Shown here piece by piece: positions 32,248 through 41,046 of a stretch of 64,000 nt of DNA; the stretch's first letter is position 1, and each line of letters begins with the position of its first letter. The DNA lies in contig NZ_CP080382.1 in NCBI RefSeq assembly GCF_019443425.1, positions 3,410,001-3,474,000 of the forward strand, read 5' to 3'. The notes under the pieces were generated by a model, which was not told the DNA's origin, searched no databases, and saw only the letters and a program-made list of their open reading frames with translations. Source of the stretch: Arthrobacter sp. PAMC25284 (lineage in GTDB: Bacteria > Actinomycetota > Actinomycetes > Actinomycetales > Micrococcaceae). Both the position numbers and the translations under genes were made by a program.

Positions 32248-33270
32248 TTGATTGTGGACTTCCCTCTTAGCAGCTCTGTGATCCTCTTCATTGCGGTTGC
32301 GCTCTGGATCGTTTGGGTGGCTCCCTATGTTCTCCGGAACGGGGGCCACCAGTTGCAGCCTGCCGCCGATTTCCTGGCGGACGTGATGGACATCGAACCA
32401 GCAGATCCACAAGCCGGCAAGATTCTGAAAATGACCGCCTGGCAGGAGACACCCATGACCAACCGGAACAGCTCTCCCACCGCTGCGGGCAGCACGGCCG
32501 CTGGCGGAACGGATGCGGTCAGGGCCGCCGTTCCTGCCCTGAAAATTCGGTATGGGCGGCTCGTGCTCGCGTTGGCCGGTGTGCTGTCCTTGCTGACCGG
32601 CGTCGTGTCGGCTGTACTGGGCGTCGTAGGTGTCGGGTCAGGGTGGCTGCCCGTCGGCGCACTGCTGGGCTCCGCCGCCGCCGTGTTCCTGCTCCGCCGC
32701 ATTGCCATCCGGGACCGCCGCCGCAGGATGAATGCAGCTTTCCGGGACGCCATGAGCGCTCCGGCCCGCACCGCACCGACGGGGCCCGCCCGACGCCAGA
32801 GCACAGATGCCCCGCGGGCAGCCGCTGGTACCGGACGGCGCGAGACCACGCTCTTCGATGCCCAGGCTGCTCCGGCCGTACCGCAGCCCGGCGTGAACCC
32901 CGGACCCAAGCCGCTGACTGCCCAGGATCTCCGCGCGGCAGCTCTCGCTGAAGCGGCTGCCTCTGGTGATACTGTCGCCGCCGGCGACGCCACCGGACCG
33001 GCGCAGCCTGGCACGGAAGGCTCCAGTTGGGAGCCGGTCGAAGTCCCCAAACCGACGTATGTCCAAGCGCCCAAAGCCGAACGCGCCGCGCCCGGTCCGC
33101 TCGACCTGCCGGAAGCCCCGAAGGCAGTTGGCAAACCGTCACTGAAGCAGGCCGCTGCCCGGCCCGCCGCAGTGGAATTGCGGACGGAGGACATCAGCGA
33201 CCAGCCGGCCGGCAAGGCGCAGAGCGCCCTGAGCAACCTGGACGACGTCCTGCAGCGCCGCCGCGCCTGA
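32248..33270 (+). CDS. Conserved membrane protein with long disordered tail
   Basis: A 340-aa protein from TTG 32248. One helix is at the N-terminus (SSVILFIAVALWIVWVAPYV) and two follow near residues 105-150. The rest is Ala/Pro-rich, poorly structured and probably cytoplasmic. I recognise no enzyme domain; similar proteins follow galU in related actinobacteria from memory. A clear terminator follows. Start choice is uncertain because the 111 bp before it carries no strong ribosome-binding site. Confidence 0.75.
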   Translation: MIVDFPLSSSVILFIAVALWIVWVAPYVLRNGGHQLQPAADFLADVMDIEPADPQAGKILKMTAWQETPMTNRNSSPTAAGSTAAGGTDAVRAAVPALKIRYGRLVLALAGVLSLLTGVVSAVLGVVGVGSGWLPVGALLGSAAAVFLLRRIAIRDRRRRMNAAFRDAMSAPARTAPTGPARRQSTDAPRAAAGTGRRETTLFDAQAAPAVPQPGVNPGPKPLTAQDLRAAALAEAAASGDTVAAGDATGPAQPGTEGSSWEPVEVPKPTYVQAPKAERAAPGPLDLPEAPKAVGKPSLKQAAARPAAVELRTEDISDQPAGKAQSALSNLDDVLQRRRA

Positions 33271-33281
33271 TCCGGACCCTG

Positions 33282-33324
33282 AAAAAGCCCCGGGCAGCCA
33301 TACTTGGATTCTAGGGGCTTTTTT
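33282..33324 (+). terminator. Intrinsic terminator
   Basis: AAAAAGCCCC and GGGGCTTTTTT flank a 22-base loop, directly after the membrane-protein gene and ending in a T run. Confidence 0.85.
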
Positions 33325-33506
33325 GTGCCTTCCGCCCGGAGCGGCCGGGGACGCCGCAGCCGGACGGTGGCGTGCTCGAGGCGTGCACCCCGGGCCGGAG
33401 GCGCGACACGGCAGGAGCAGCACGCGGCGTAATTGGCAATGACCGGCGATAGTTTGTAGCCTTAGGGACACCGGCAACGCCGTTCCGTCAGGACCGGCGT
33501 TGCTCC

Positions 33507-33579
33507 GGGGCTATAGCTCAGTTGGTAGAGCGCTTCGTTCGCATCGAAGAGGTCAGGAGTTCGAATCTCCTTAGCTCCA
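33507..33579 (+). tRNA. tRNA-Ala (anticodon CGC)
   Basis: A 73-nt cloverleaf: acceptor GGGGCTA/TAGCTCC with the alanine-identity G3-U70 pair, D-arm GCTC..GAGC, anticodon arm CTTCG-TTCGCAT-CGAAG (anticodon CGC), and T-arm AGGAG-TTCGAAT-CTCCT. No CCA is encoded. Its 3' side begins the acquired region. Confidence 0.95.
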
Positions 33580-33620
33580 CAGATGGCGGGGGTTTTTGGA
33601 CCCTTGAGTTCTCGGAATAA

Positions 33621-33640
33621 ACACTTTGGTAACACTTTGG
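33621..33640 (+). repeat. Two 9-bp direct repeats, 11-bp period, beside tRNA-Ala
   Basis: ACACTTTGG occurs at 33621-33629 and 33632-33640, 42 bp past the tRNA. Integrase arm sites near tRNA attachment sites often have this shape. A similar 11-bp tandem lies at the other tRNA-derived site at 51.87 kb, next to an integrase. Confidence 0.55.
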
Positions 33641-34146
33641 GCCGGAAATCGTCTGCAAAGCTCTCGTCTTGATATATGTCTTGTAGTTCATGAGTGTCAT
33701 CCTAGCGATGCAGTGGAGCCCCGCGCTGGGACGGAGCTTCCGGTGCTGGGGGTTGCTTGACGTTCTTTCCGCTGGGGCCTCAGCTCCTGGGGCCCAGCCC
33801 CATGCGATAAGCCGCGAGGGCCTGAAAGACTGCGACGTCGACTCACACTTCGGCGGTTTCAGCGTCAGTGTCCCCGCCACGCCATGTCGCGAGGAACTCT
33901 CAACCGGACCAAGTATCTGGTTCGGCGGTCGTGGAGGTCGTCCGTGCCAGAACAACGAGGCATCGACCAAGTCGATACCGTCGCGCCTCAACTCGTCCGA
34001 CACATCTGACTCATCGCCGTAGACCGCGTGTCAGCCGTGGAAGCCGCGGAAGCCTGCACCTAGCTACAGCCCGTCGCCGCATTCGAGTCACAAGACCGGC
34101 AGCTCTGATGCGACCTCGGAGCCCCGTCGGCCGAGTGTCATATGGC
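33641..34146. other. Gene-free junction between tRNA-Ala and the acquired region
   Basis: About 500 bp with no supported gene. The minus frame 33518-34003 runs across the tRNA and is not credible as a whole. A decayed integrase next to the tRNA is possible, but I cannot identify motifs. The open frames on the + strand have no family resemblance. Confidence 0.5.
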
Positions 34147-34998
34147 TCAGTTTTCGACCGTCACCGCCGTGCGTACCAAACGCTCGATTAGCCACGCCAC
34201 ACCGTCACGGTCGTTGGAGGCCAGGATGGCCGTTGCCTTGGACTTCAACTTCCAGTGGGCGTTACCGACGGCATAGGCCTCATGAGCGGCGTCAAACATG
34301 GATATGTCGTTCACGTCGTCGCCAACAACTACTATTCGCGTGATTCCATGGAGAGCAGCTAAGTCTCGAACTGCGGTCCCTTTGCAGACGCCAGCTGCGA
34401 GAACCTCCATCCACATCGCCCCGTCACGCTTCTCGTTAGATCGCAGAGAAACGTCGACGTTCAAAGAAAGGCGCTGGATTCCTGCGGCAAGTTGACGAAT
34501 GCGGCGTGCGTCACCAAGCGCTGAAACGCAAATGACCGCCTCAGAGGGCAATTCTTCCCATCCTTTGCACGCGGATCGACGTGGATCGTCAGGTCGTTTC
34601 GCCCAGAAGTTATCAATATACTGATTGGCCAACGGCTTCACCCAAGCAACAGATTCCTGCGCCGCGAAAGTGTGAATCAGGGGTGATATGCCAGCGTCAC
34701 GACATGCTCTAACCATGAGCTTGACGGATCGTGGCGAAATGTCTTTTCGCAATGCGATCTGACCACTGGATAGGTCAGCCGTAACCGCACCATTATGCAG
34801 GATGACAGGGAGTTGAAAGTCTACTGTCTTGAGCAGCTTGCGAGCGCTGGTTAGAGATCGGGCTGTGGCGCAGGTCACGCGGAGTCCTCCTTCAGTCGCC
34901 TGCTGTAATGCTGCTCTGGTGCGCTTAGTTAAAGTCGATTGCGTTGTCAGCAGAGTTCCATCTAAGTCGGTGACTAGGAGTGTCCTCTCCTGGTTCAT
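34147..34998 (-). CDS. HAD-superfamily IIB (Cof-type) phosphatase
   Basis: A 283-aa protein. Motif I is TDLDGTLL near residue 10 and motif IV is VVGDDVNDISMFDAA near residue 226; the cap between them is of the IIB type. Such enzymes remove phosphate from small sugars or nucleotides. It is the last gene of a seven-gene minus operon, and its ATG overlaps the aminotransferase stop by four bases. A partner for the upstream kinase-like gene (phosphorylate early, dephosphorylate late) is an inference. Base composition here is well below that of the core genes. Confidence 0.88.
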   Translation of the reverse strand: MNQERTLLVTDLDGTLLTTQSTLTKRTRAALQQATEGGLRVTCATARSLTSARKLLKTVDFQLPVILHNGAVTADLSSGQIALRKDISPRSVKLMVRACRDAGISPLIHTFAAQESVAWVKPLANQYIDNFWAKRPDDPRRSACKGWEELPSEAVICVSALGDARRIRQLAAGIQRLSLNVDVSLRSNEKRDGAMWMEVLAAGVCKGTAVRDLAALHGITRIVVVGDDVNDISMFDAAHEAYAVGNAHWKLKSKATAILASNDRDGVAWLIERLVRTAVTVEN

Positions 34999-36242
34999 TT
35001 TGGCACCCGAACCGACGCTGGCATACTCCGGAAAGCCTTGGCGGTCGCCTCCAGCACTCGCGCAACGTCATCGTCGTCGAGTGCTGTGGACATAAACCAG
35101 TTGTGGCTTGGATTCAGGTAAACACCTTGACGCGCCACATCGGAGGCCCATCGCTTTGCCTTGTTCCATTGATCGTCATCCGCAAAAGCGAGGTATGGCA
35201 TTGTTGGCGGCCCACTAAGCGTCACTTCATGACCGGTCTCTCTAGCTTGCTGGCCTATGCCATCAACGATAAGTTGCCCTACTCTGGCCATTTTTTGGAC
35301 CCCGTCAATGCTGCGGAGGAGACGGATGGAGGCAATCGAGGCGGCCAGCGGGACCGATGAGGTCCAGAACGTTCCTCCGATATATATTTTCTGCGCAGCT
35401 TCTCTCAAGCTATCGGCGCCTAGAAGTGCGGCGACTGAATAGCCATTTCCTATCGCTTTGCTCCAGCAGGACAAGTCGGGTTGAATTCCCAATGCGCTCC
35501 AACTCGACCCGAAGGCAATCCTAAAACCGGTGCGTACCTCATCCAATATGAGAAATGCTCCGAGGCGGTCGCAGGTTTCGCGGGCCGCTCTTGCGAACCC
35601 CGGTAAAACTTCTTCCTGCGGGCGCCCGGCATCGTGTCTGTGGGGGGTCAAGATGATGCCGGCTAGGTCTCCAGCGTGTTCTTCCGCCGCTTTGTATAGC
35701 GACTCGGTGTTGTTGTAGTCGAAGTAGGTTATATGTGCCCGATCTCCTGGAGTGAGACCGGCTTCACGAGGGTTACACCAAGGATCAGACCCGTGAAAGG
35801 CGCCGCGTGCGACAAGTATCGTGTTTCGTCCGGTGCCGGCCCTCGCGACAGTCAGGGCCAAGGTTGTGACGTCGCTGCCGTTCTTGGCGAAGACTGCCCA
35901 ATCCGCGTGGTCAACGGTATCCACGAGAAGTTCTGCAAGCTCCACAAAAACTTCCCCCGGCCCATTCCCAGTGTTCTGCTTTTCACGCTGGCGTTGCGCA
36001 GCCTCTTCGACAACGGGATGGTTGTGGCCATGAACAATCGGCCCCCAACTGCACATTAGGTCGACATACTCGTTTCCATCTGCGTCCCAGATACGTGACC
36101 CCTTTCCGCGGCTCCAGAACTGGGGGGCACCAGGCCAAAGGAATTTGTCAAGGTTGTGCCCATAGACTCCGCCAGGTACGGCGCGGAGCGCCCTCTTACG
36201 AAGATCTGCGGCACCCGGACCAAGGTCATCCCAACTGTTCAC
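34995..36242 (-). CDS. Class III PLP aminotransferase / glutamate-1-semialdehyde aminomutase-like
   Basis: A 415-aa protein with a GSA-aminomutase-like opening (RKRALRAVPGGVYGHN), ILDEVRTGFRIAFG containing the PLP-ring Asp, and SKAIGNGYSVAALLG with the Schiff-base Lys near residue 264. Members move amino groups within or between small molecules. It is not hemL, since it lies in an accessory biosynthetic operon and is diverged. It follows the ATP-grasp gene by 15 bases and overlaps the HAD gene. The exact substrate cannot be read from sequence. Confidence 0.86.
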   Translation of the reverse strand: MNSWDDLGPGAADLRKRALRAVPGGVYGHNLDKFLWPGAPQFWSRGKGSRIWDADGNEYVDLMCSWGPIVHGHNHPVVEEAAQRQREKQNTGNGPGEVFVELAELLVDTVDHADWAVFAKNGSDVTTLALTVARAGTGRNTILVARGAFHGSDPWCNPREAGLTPGDRAHITYFDYNNTESLYKAAEEHAGDLAGIILTPHRHDAGRPQEEVLPGFARAARETCDRLGAFLILDEVRTGFRIAFGSSWSALGIQPDLSCWSKAIGNGYSVAALLGADSLREAAQKIYIGGTFWTSSVPLAASIASIRLLRSIDGVQKMARVGQLIVDGIGQQARETGHEVTLSGPPTMPYLAFADDDQWNKAKRWASDVARQGVYLNPSHNWFMSTALDDDDVARVLEATAKAFRSMPASVRVPK

Positions 36243-36257
36243 TCCGGTCCTTTCGCT

Positions 36258-37427
36258 CTACCGACAGCCATCCAACGGACTTACACGGACGTTTTCTTCG
36301 TAGGTCTGGATGAGTTCAAGCACTCTTTTGGGATTTCCTTCGGCGAAGGCGTAGGTCGCGATTCCAACGCCAGCCAGGCCACCCACGTATGGGTCAGTCA
36401 ACCCAAGCACACGACGGGTGGCATGGCCCGATAATTGCTCGTCATGGACCTTACCGGGCCCATCGAATGGGGAATAGATCACGGTCCATCCACCGTGAGG
36501 TGCGGCAGGGGTTGATCGAGCTATCCCAGGATCAAGTCCGAAATCCAGCAGTGTTTTGGCGTGGCGAATGTCGGCACCCCTGGTCAAACGGAAAACCTCT
36601 GGCACTCCAGCGCCCCCTGGTCGCCCGGCGGTTTCACATAATGTCAACTCAGAGTCATCCCAGAAAGCCTCACAATGGATGACGTCATTTGCGATGCCCC
36701 AAGCACGAATGACCTGCTCAATGAAGTTAGAGGACAGAGCGTTGATTAGAGGGTCTGAGACTGTGACCGATGATAAGGGTACGGCGCCCCCGGTCTTATT
36801 ACAGGGACGGCAGTATCTCGAAACTTGGAGGTCGAGGTCGCCTCCTGACACGATCGCGTCGATATGGAGAACTGTTGCATCGAAGTAGGGCTCGACAAGC
36901 CAGCTAGTCGGGTCATCAAGTTCTGTGATGGCGGCGAGTAAGGCGGGCCACGTAGAAACTACTCGCACGCCCTTGGCGCCGGATTCTGCGCGAGGTTTAA
37001 GAACGTAGCCATCATATTGGCCCCAGCAAGGCGCCTCTGAAGGCGGATCCGTCGCTAAAAAACCAGGAAGACAAGCCAAGCCGTATGTTTGTGCGGTTTG
37101 CTTCATCTGCCACTTGTCGCGCATCCTTGCCACGTATGCCGGGGCATTTCCGGGGATTCCTCTGACCACGCGGGCTTGGGCCATTACAGCTAAGAAATAT
37201 TCAGAACATGTGGACAAACGGTCGATCGAACGGGTCTGCTCAATCTGGTCCAACGTACGTAGAATTTTCTCTTCAGAAAAGGGTCCGATTGCCACCTCAC
37301 GTACTGTGGACGGCAAGTCTCCGGTTAGTTGATCCACAATGACTGTGAGGTCCCAGCCGCTTGCCTGGAGGATGCTTTCACCGTCGCTTCGTCGCCAAGC
37401 GGTCCCGCCCGTCCTATCTAATATCAC
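36258..37427 (-). CDS. ATP-grasp domain ligase
   Basis: A 389-aa protein from GTG 37427; the frame is open to ATG 37472, but that start would lie within the methyltransferase gene. MRDKWQMKQTAQTYG, GYVLKPRAESGAKGVRVVS (ATP-binding Lys and Gly-rich loop) and LCETAGRPGGAGVPEVFR (metal-binding Glu/Asn-like loop) define the ATP-grasp fold. Such enzymes join a carboxylate to an amine or thiol through an acyl phosphate. In this operon it could make an amide bond between small building blocks; that is inference. The sequence matches no named ligase I know. Confidence 0.82.
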   Translation of the reverse strand: MILDRTGGTAWRRSDGESILQASGWDLTVIVDQLTGDLPSTVREVAIGPFSEEKILRTLDQIEQTRSIDRLSTCSEYFLAVMAQARVVRGIPGNAPAYVARMRDKWQMKQTAQTYGLACLPGFLATDPPSEAPCWGQYDGYVLKPRAESGAKGVRVVSTWPALLAAITELDDPTSWLVEPYFDATVLHIDAIVSGGDLDLQVSRYCRPCNKTGGAVPLSSVTVSDPLINALSSNFIEQVIRAWGIANDVIHCEAFWDDSELTLCETAGRPGGAGVPEVFRLTRGADIRHAKTLLDFGLDPGIARSTPAAPHGGWTVIYSPFDGPGKVHDEQLSGHATRRVLGLTDPYVGGLAGVGIATYAFAEGNPKRVLELIQTYEENVRVSPLDGCR

Positions 37428-37441
37428 GCCATGGCGGGCTC

Positions 37442-38134
37442 TCAAAGCGGTCGCCCTTGTAGAACGAAGCATTCAACTACAGCACGGCATCTGATGGTTG
37501 TCCTTCCGGCGGTATCAAAATCCCACGAGTCTGTAAGGTTGAAGCCGGCCCTCCGTGCCGCGAGCCTTATCTTCTTTGTCGAGCAAACGTGCATCTTGAA
37601 TGCTTCTTCCGGCCCGGGATCGCTCAGGACGCGCGACGGCCCACACAAATCACCAAACTCACTGCCAGGTCGGCGCAGGTACGCGTGTATCTGTTGCACA
37701 AGCTTGTAGCCGAGGCGGTTATGACGGGATAAAACAAGGAAACCCCCAGGTTTTAGTACACGCGCAGCCTCAAGCAGTGCCTTCTCCCTAGACGATGACG
37801 GCAAAATTGACTCGATCATGTGGTAGCCCATAAGTGCTAGGCCGAATTGTGCATCTTGAAAGGGAAGGCGCAGCGCGTCGCCTTGGACGACGTTTGCGTC
37901 GCCGTAGCGTTGTCGGTAGATGCGCAGCGGCTCCGCGGCATAGTCAACGCCAGTCAGCCCTCCGCTAACGTTGACCAGCTTTTCGTGAAGCCGCCCGGCT
38001 CCACATCCAACGTCCAGCAGAGGGCCAGGGCGTTGCGCTAGCCAATCACAGATGCGGAGTTCGCCGGCAGTGGCAGCATGGGTTAGGTAATCGCGGGCCG
38101 TCGCGGGCGAATCATAGAACGCGTGATTAGTCAT
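37442..38134 (-). CDS. Class I SAM-dependent methyltransferase (UbiE/methyltransf_11 type)
   Basis: A 230-aa protein from ATG 38134 (MTNHAFYDSPATARDYL), which overlaps the upstream stop in an ATGA. The longer frame to 38254 is unsupported. SAM-binding motif I is GPLLDVGCGAGRLHEKL near residue 39, followed by GVDYAAEPL, and post-motif ALRLPFQDAQFGLALMGYHMIE. Small-molecule methylation is likely. Tight coupling places it in the same pathway as the radical SAM and ATP-grasp genes. Confidence 0.88.
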   Translation of the reverse strand: MTNHAFYDSPATARDYLTHAATAGELRICDWLAQRPGPLLDVGCGAGRLHEKLVNVSGGLTGVDYAAEPLRIYRQRYGDANVVQGDALRLPFQDAQFGLALMGYHMIESILPSSSREKALLEAARVLKPGGFLVLSRHNRLGYKLVQQIHAYLRRPGSEFGDLCGPSRVLSDPGPEEAFKMHVCSTKKIRLAARRAGFNLTDSWDFDTAGRTTIRCRAVVECFVLQGRPL

Positions 38135-38778
38135 GCTGCTCCCTCTGGCGACTGTTGAAGCTGATGCGCGAATTCCGCGACAAACTCCTTGCGGCGCTTC
38201 TCGATCAAGGCTAAGTTCCTGGGGCCGACACTGTAGAAAGGTAAGTCGGGCCATCGGTCGGTGATGAGTACGTGCACCCCGAGCGCGGCACCGCCAGCCC
38301 TTTGCAACGCTCTCGCCAAATGCGCGCTTTCCAAGTCCGCAACGGTCGAGTGACGACGCAATCTATCTGCTGATTCGTAAGTGAAGAGTATGTGAGGCAC
38401 AGTAACTACACTGTGGACGGCACTACCAGCTAGCGGCATATCGACGTCGTGCCCTACGAGTCTTGCCCGGCCGGGCCGAACAATATCCCCAACGAGCATC
38501 GACTCGGTAAGTGACCCTGCATAGCCAAGGAGGTCAATTCGCGGGCTTTTACCCAAGGTGCTGCATAAATCAGCGGCTGCCCCTCCTTGCGGTATCTGGA
38601 TGACGTATATGTTCTCTCGTCTAATCTGAGGCCACCAACCGGAGCGCTCCACATCCTGCCATCCATGCTGACGGAAGCCCTTGAAGATACCGCCAATTGG
38701 CGTCAAAACTACCGTTGCATCAGTAGGCAAGGGACCGGCGATAGTTCTTCTAACGGCCTCGGCAGAGGCTGCGTTCAT
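38131..38778 (-). CDS. Nucleoside phosphorylase-like protein
   Basis: A 215-aa protein. DLLGYAGSLTESMLVGDIV near the middle resembles the phosphorylase motif in which a Gly-rich strand precedes a GD[IV]V segment, and VADLESAHLARALQ resembles the ME/DLES ribose-binding segment of the MTA/SAH nucleosidase and purine nucleoside phosphorylase superfamily. Other catalytic residues are not certain. It might clear 5'-deoxyadenosine or SAH made by its neighbours, or act on a nucleoside intermediate. Both ends overlap neighbouring genes by four bases. Confidence 0.6.
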   Translation of the reverse strand: MNAASAEAVRRTIAGPLPTDATVVLTPIGGIFKGFRQHGWQDVERSGWWPQIRRENIYVIQIPQGGAAADLCSTLGKSPRIDLLGYAGSLTESMLVGDIVRPGRARLVGHDVDMPLAGSAVHSVVTVPHILFTYESADRLRRHSTVADLESAHLARALQRAGGAALGVHVLITDRWPDLPFYSVGPRNLALIEKRRKEFVAEFAHQLQQSPEGAA

Positions 38779-39729
38779 GAGGCGCGAGCCCTCTCTGTAG
38801 CGGCGGGTATGATGCAGCTAGCTTCCACCTGCTCACGCAGCAGCTCTAACTCGACAGAACGGCGTGCCACAATGTCGAGCAGCGAGTCCTCCGTGATATT
38901 GCCCAGCCTAAACATGGATGGCTGAATCTTGTACAGCCAAGAGCAGGGACTAACGTCGCCGTTTGGTTCGATGTGGAGAAGTCGATCCTGCGCGGGGCAC
39001 CCTTGGCGGCCGTTAGTTCCATTGCCCGTCATGTTGTCTTTAACGTTTATTGATTTGCCATAGACCGTCCGAAGGCGACCCACTTCCTCATCGAATTCGC
39101 CGGCTCGCTCCGGGCTAAACATGAGTTCGGGATGAGCTATTGCTCGCCCCACCGGTACTACCGAGTGAAAGGACACGTCCTCAACGCCAGCAATGACGAG
39201 TTTCTGAACTAGGACCTCCAAGGAGTCAATGGTCAGGGGCGTGACGGTTGAACTGACGCCTACACGAAGACCGGCGGCAACGGCCCTCTCGATACCTCCA
39301 AGCGTTCGACTGAATGCCCCTTCCTTCCGCCGAATCACATCATGGTGCGCTGCCGCCCCTCCGTCTAGGCTCACGCTAAGCTTGTGCACCCTGGCTTCTG
39401 CCAGCCTTTCAACGGTCGGCTGTTGGAGGGGGTAACCATTTGTCGCAATGTGGACGCGCACCTTCGCTGTGTCGATTTCGGCAACTACGTCGTGGAATCC
39501 CCGCATAAGCAACGGCTCACCGCCGGAAAATTGGACCTTGGTCACACCTGCCGGCGCGAGCTGCCTAGCTGTACGCCGCAGCGCAGCTAGCGAGGGCTCG
39601 CTCCTTCGATCGGCATCGGGGCCCGGAGGACGTACAACAGTGGTCGCAAAATAGGTTGCAGAAGCGTGTTAGCTCCCATGTCAGCTGTTTACCAACGCTG
39701 GGCGGACGAAATCGACACTGATCTTCCAT
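38775..39729 (-). CDS. Radical SAM enzyme with SPASM-like C-terminus (frameshifted at 39618-39624)
   Basis: The clear body holds VQFSGGEPLLMRG (SAM-binding GGEP), SVSLDGG and a late CPAQDRLLHIEPNGDVSPCSWL with SPASM-like cysteines. The FeS motif is in another frame: from ATG 39729, three bases after the upstream stop, the frame reads ELTRFCNLFCDHCCTSSGP, giving CxxxCxxC. Removing one base of GGGGCCC at 39618-39624 joins the parts (SSGPDADRRS) into 317 aa with 955-1 bases exactly divisible by three. As given, a gene call would start at 39545 and lose the cluster. It belongs to radical SAM/SPASM enzymes; the substrate is unknown. Confidence 0.85.
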
Positions 39730-39732
39730 CGC

Positions 39733-40704
39733 TCACACACTCTCATTCCATAGTTTGGCAGCGAACTCCAAGGGGACACCTGCAAGCGCGGATATGTCAG
39801 ATATGCCATTCAGTGGGCTACTATCACGCTCAATCACCCGTGAAAAAAAGGCGCTGCAGCAGATGGCCCAGTATGCGCAGCATGCAGCGTACTGCTCGTC
39901 AGTAACTAGGGGATAGCCAACTTGAGAGATGGCGGCCAGCATGCTTCGTGCGAGCTCCTGACGCTCGTCCCATTCCAGTTCCAGCAGTGGGTTGCAGGCA
40001 AGTCTCGCCACGTCGACGGCCGGTAGTCCCTTTCCGTATGACTCAAAATCTACGAGAACCAGCGTGCCATCACCGTCCGTCAAGATGTTGGCGGGTTGGA
40101 AGTCCCCGTGCACGGGGATCCTAGGCAGGGAGGAGACCAAGGACTTCACGCGAGCCGGAGATGGAAGCATCTGCATCGACTGGTGCTCAGATAAGCTCCG
40201 GTGTTTGTTCTCAAAGCTGGCATATTCTCCAGGTCTTTCGCGACAGCCGGGTCCCCCGAGAGATTGGATGTAAAGATGGGGAATCTTTGCAAGGTGTTCT
40301 CGCAGCTCAGCCCCTTCAAGATCACTCAGCTTCAGAGGCGGCCCAATTTCTGTCACGAAAAACAAAAGGTCCTCGTTTACGTAGGCCAGCTCGGGTGTGA
40401 GCGCTTGGCCTGCAAAGTGAACATAGGCCGCTACTTCGTTTTCGAAATCTTCTTTTGCATCGGGCGCGAATCCCTTTGCGAACCACTTCTGATTACCACT
40501 GGTGACCACTGCCAACAAATGGTCCCGCCTGTGCGTCTTGAGCAGGTCCGCATTTACGGATACATCGCCAGTCCACATGCTTACCACGTCAGCTATATCC
40601 CCGAGCCAAGCACCAAAGGGGACTTGTGCTGGAACGCTCCCGAACGTCATGGCGCAAGTCTGGCATACACCGCTTCCTGTTCCATGCACGCCGAAAGATT
40701 TCAT
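39733..40704 (-). CDS. APH/choline-kinase-fold phosphotransferase
   Basis: Up to 323 aa; ATG 40704 is the longest start and ATG 40650 (MTFGSVPAQVPF) a good alternative. The catalytic loop is IPVHGDFQPANILTDGD and the metal-binding segment VLVDFESYG, as in aminoglycoside and choline/homoserine kinases. YFAKGF-like WFAKGFAPDAKEDFENE supplies the ATP-site Lys and Glu. It opens the seven-gene operon, so it could phosphorylate a pathway intermediate or provide self-resistance. Three bases separate it from the radical SAM start. Confidence 0.84.
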   Translation of the reverse strand: MKSFGVHGTGSGVCQTCAMTFGSVPAQVPFGAWLGDIADVVSMWTGDVSVNADLLKTHRRDHLLAVVTSGNQKWFAKGFAPDAKEDFENEVAAYVHFAGQALTPELAYVNEDLLFFVTEIGPPLKLSDLEGAELREHLAKIPHLYIQSLGGPGCRERPGEYASFENKHRSLSEHQSMQMLPSPARVKSLVSSLPRIPVHGDFQPANILTDGDGTLVLVDFESYGKGLPAVDVARLACNPLLELEWDERQELARSMLAAISQVGYPLVTDEQYAACCAYWAICCSAFFSRVIERDSSPLNGISDISALAGVPLEFAAKLWNESV

Positions 40705-40726
40705 CGAATTGTGTCATCGTACTTTG

Positions 40727-40747
40727 GTGCCTCAGGTCCTGAGGCAC
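40727..40747 (-). promoter_or_regulatory. Inverted repeat upstream of the seven-gene operon
   Basis: GTGCCTCAG-GTC-CTGAGGCAC, a 9-bp perfect dyad, begins 22 bases before ATG 40704. It could be an operator or a leader hairpin; no regulator gene is nearby. Confidence 0.45.
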
Positions 40748-41046
40748 AGTCAGCGCTAGGGCAGCGTGATCCAGCGAATCCGCAAGGTGTAAAAGATGCC
40801 CTCGGCCTAAACTTTGTCCGCGATGAGATGGACTTTGTATCCCCTGCAAAATCACAAGTTCGCACTGGATGCCGCTCCCTTAACTCGCCAGATATGACCC
40901 AATCGGCGATACGTCACGCGGGGCACCGGGTGAACGGCGAGTGACAGGGGGCCGCGTCCACGCAGACGGCGATGGCTGTGACGTCCAATGCACCTCGTAG
41001 ACCGTTTCGGCGTCGCGAAGGCGCTCTGGGAGATCTGGGACCCGCT
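40748..41046. other. Gene-free seam between the two acquired blocks
   Basis: No supported gene. Base composition rises sharply at about 40.92 kb, from the moderate GC of the seven-gene operon to the very high GC of the NRPS block. That marks the probable join of two separately acquired segments. The promoter of the operon should lie in the first half. Confidence 0.5.

Noticed and set aside
33518..34003. 161-aa minus frame over the tRNA-Ala 3' half
   Set aside because: Its end is the antisense translation of the tRNA, a known gene-calling artefact; the rest matches nothing I know.
40201..40944. 247-aa plus-strand frame over the kinase gene
   Set aside because: Antisense shadow; the minus-strand frame has clear APH motifs.
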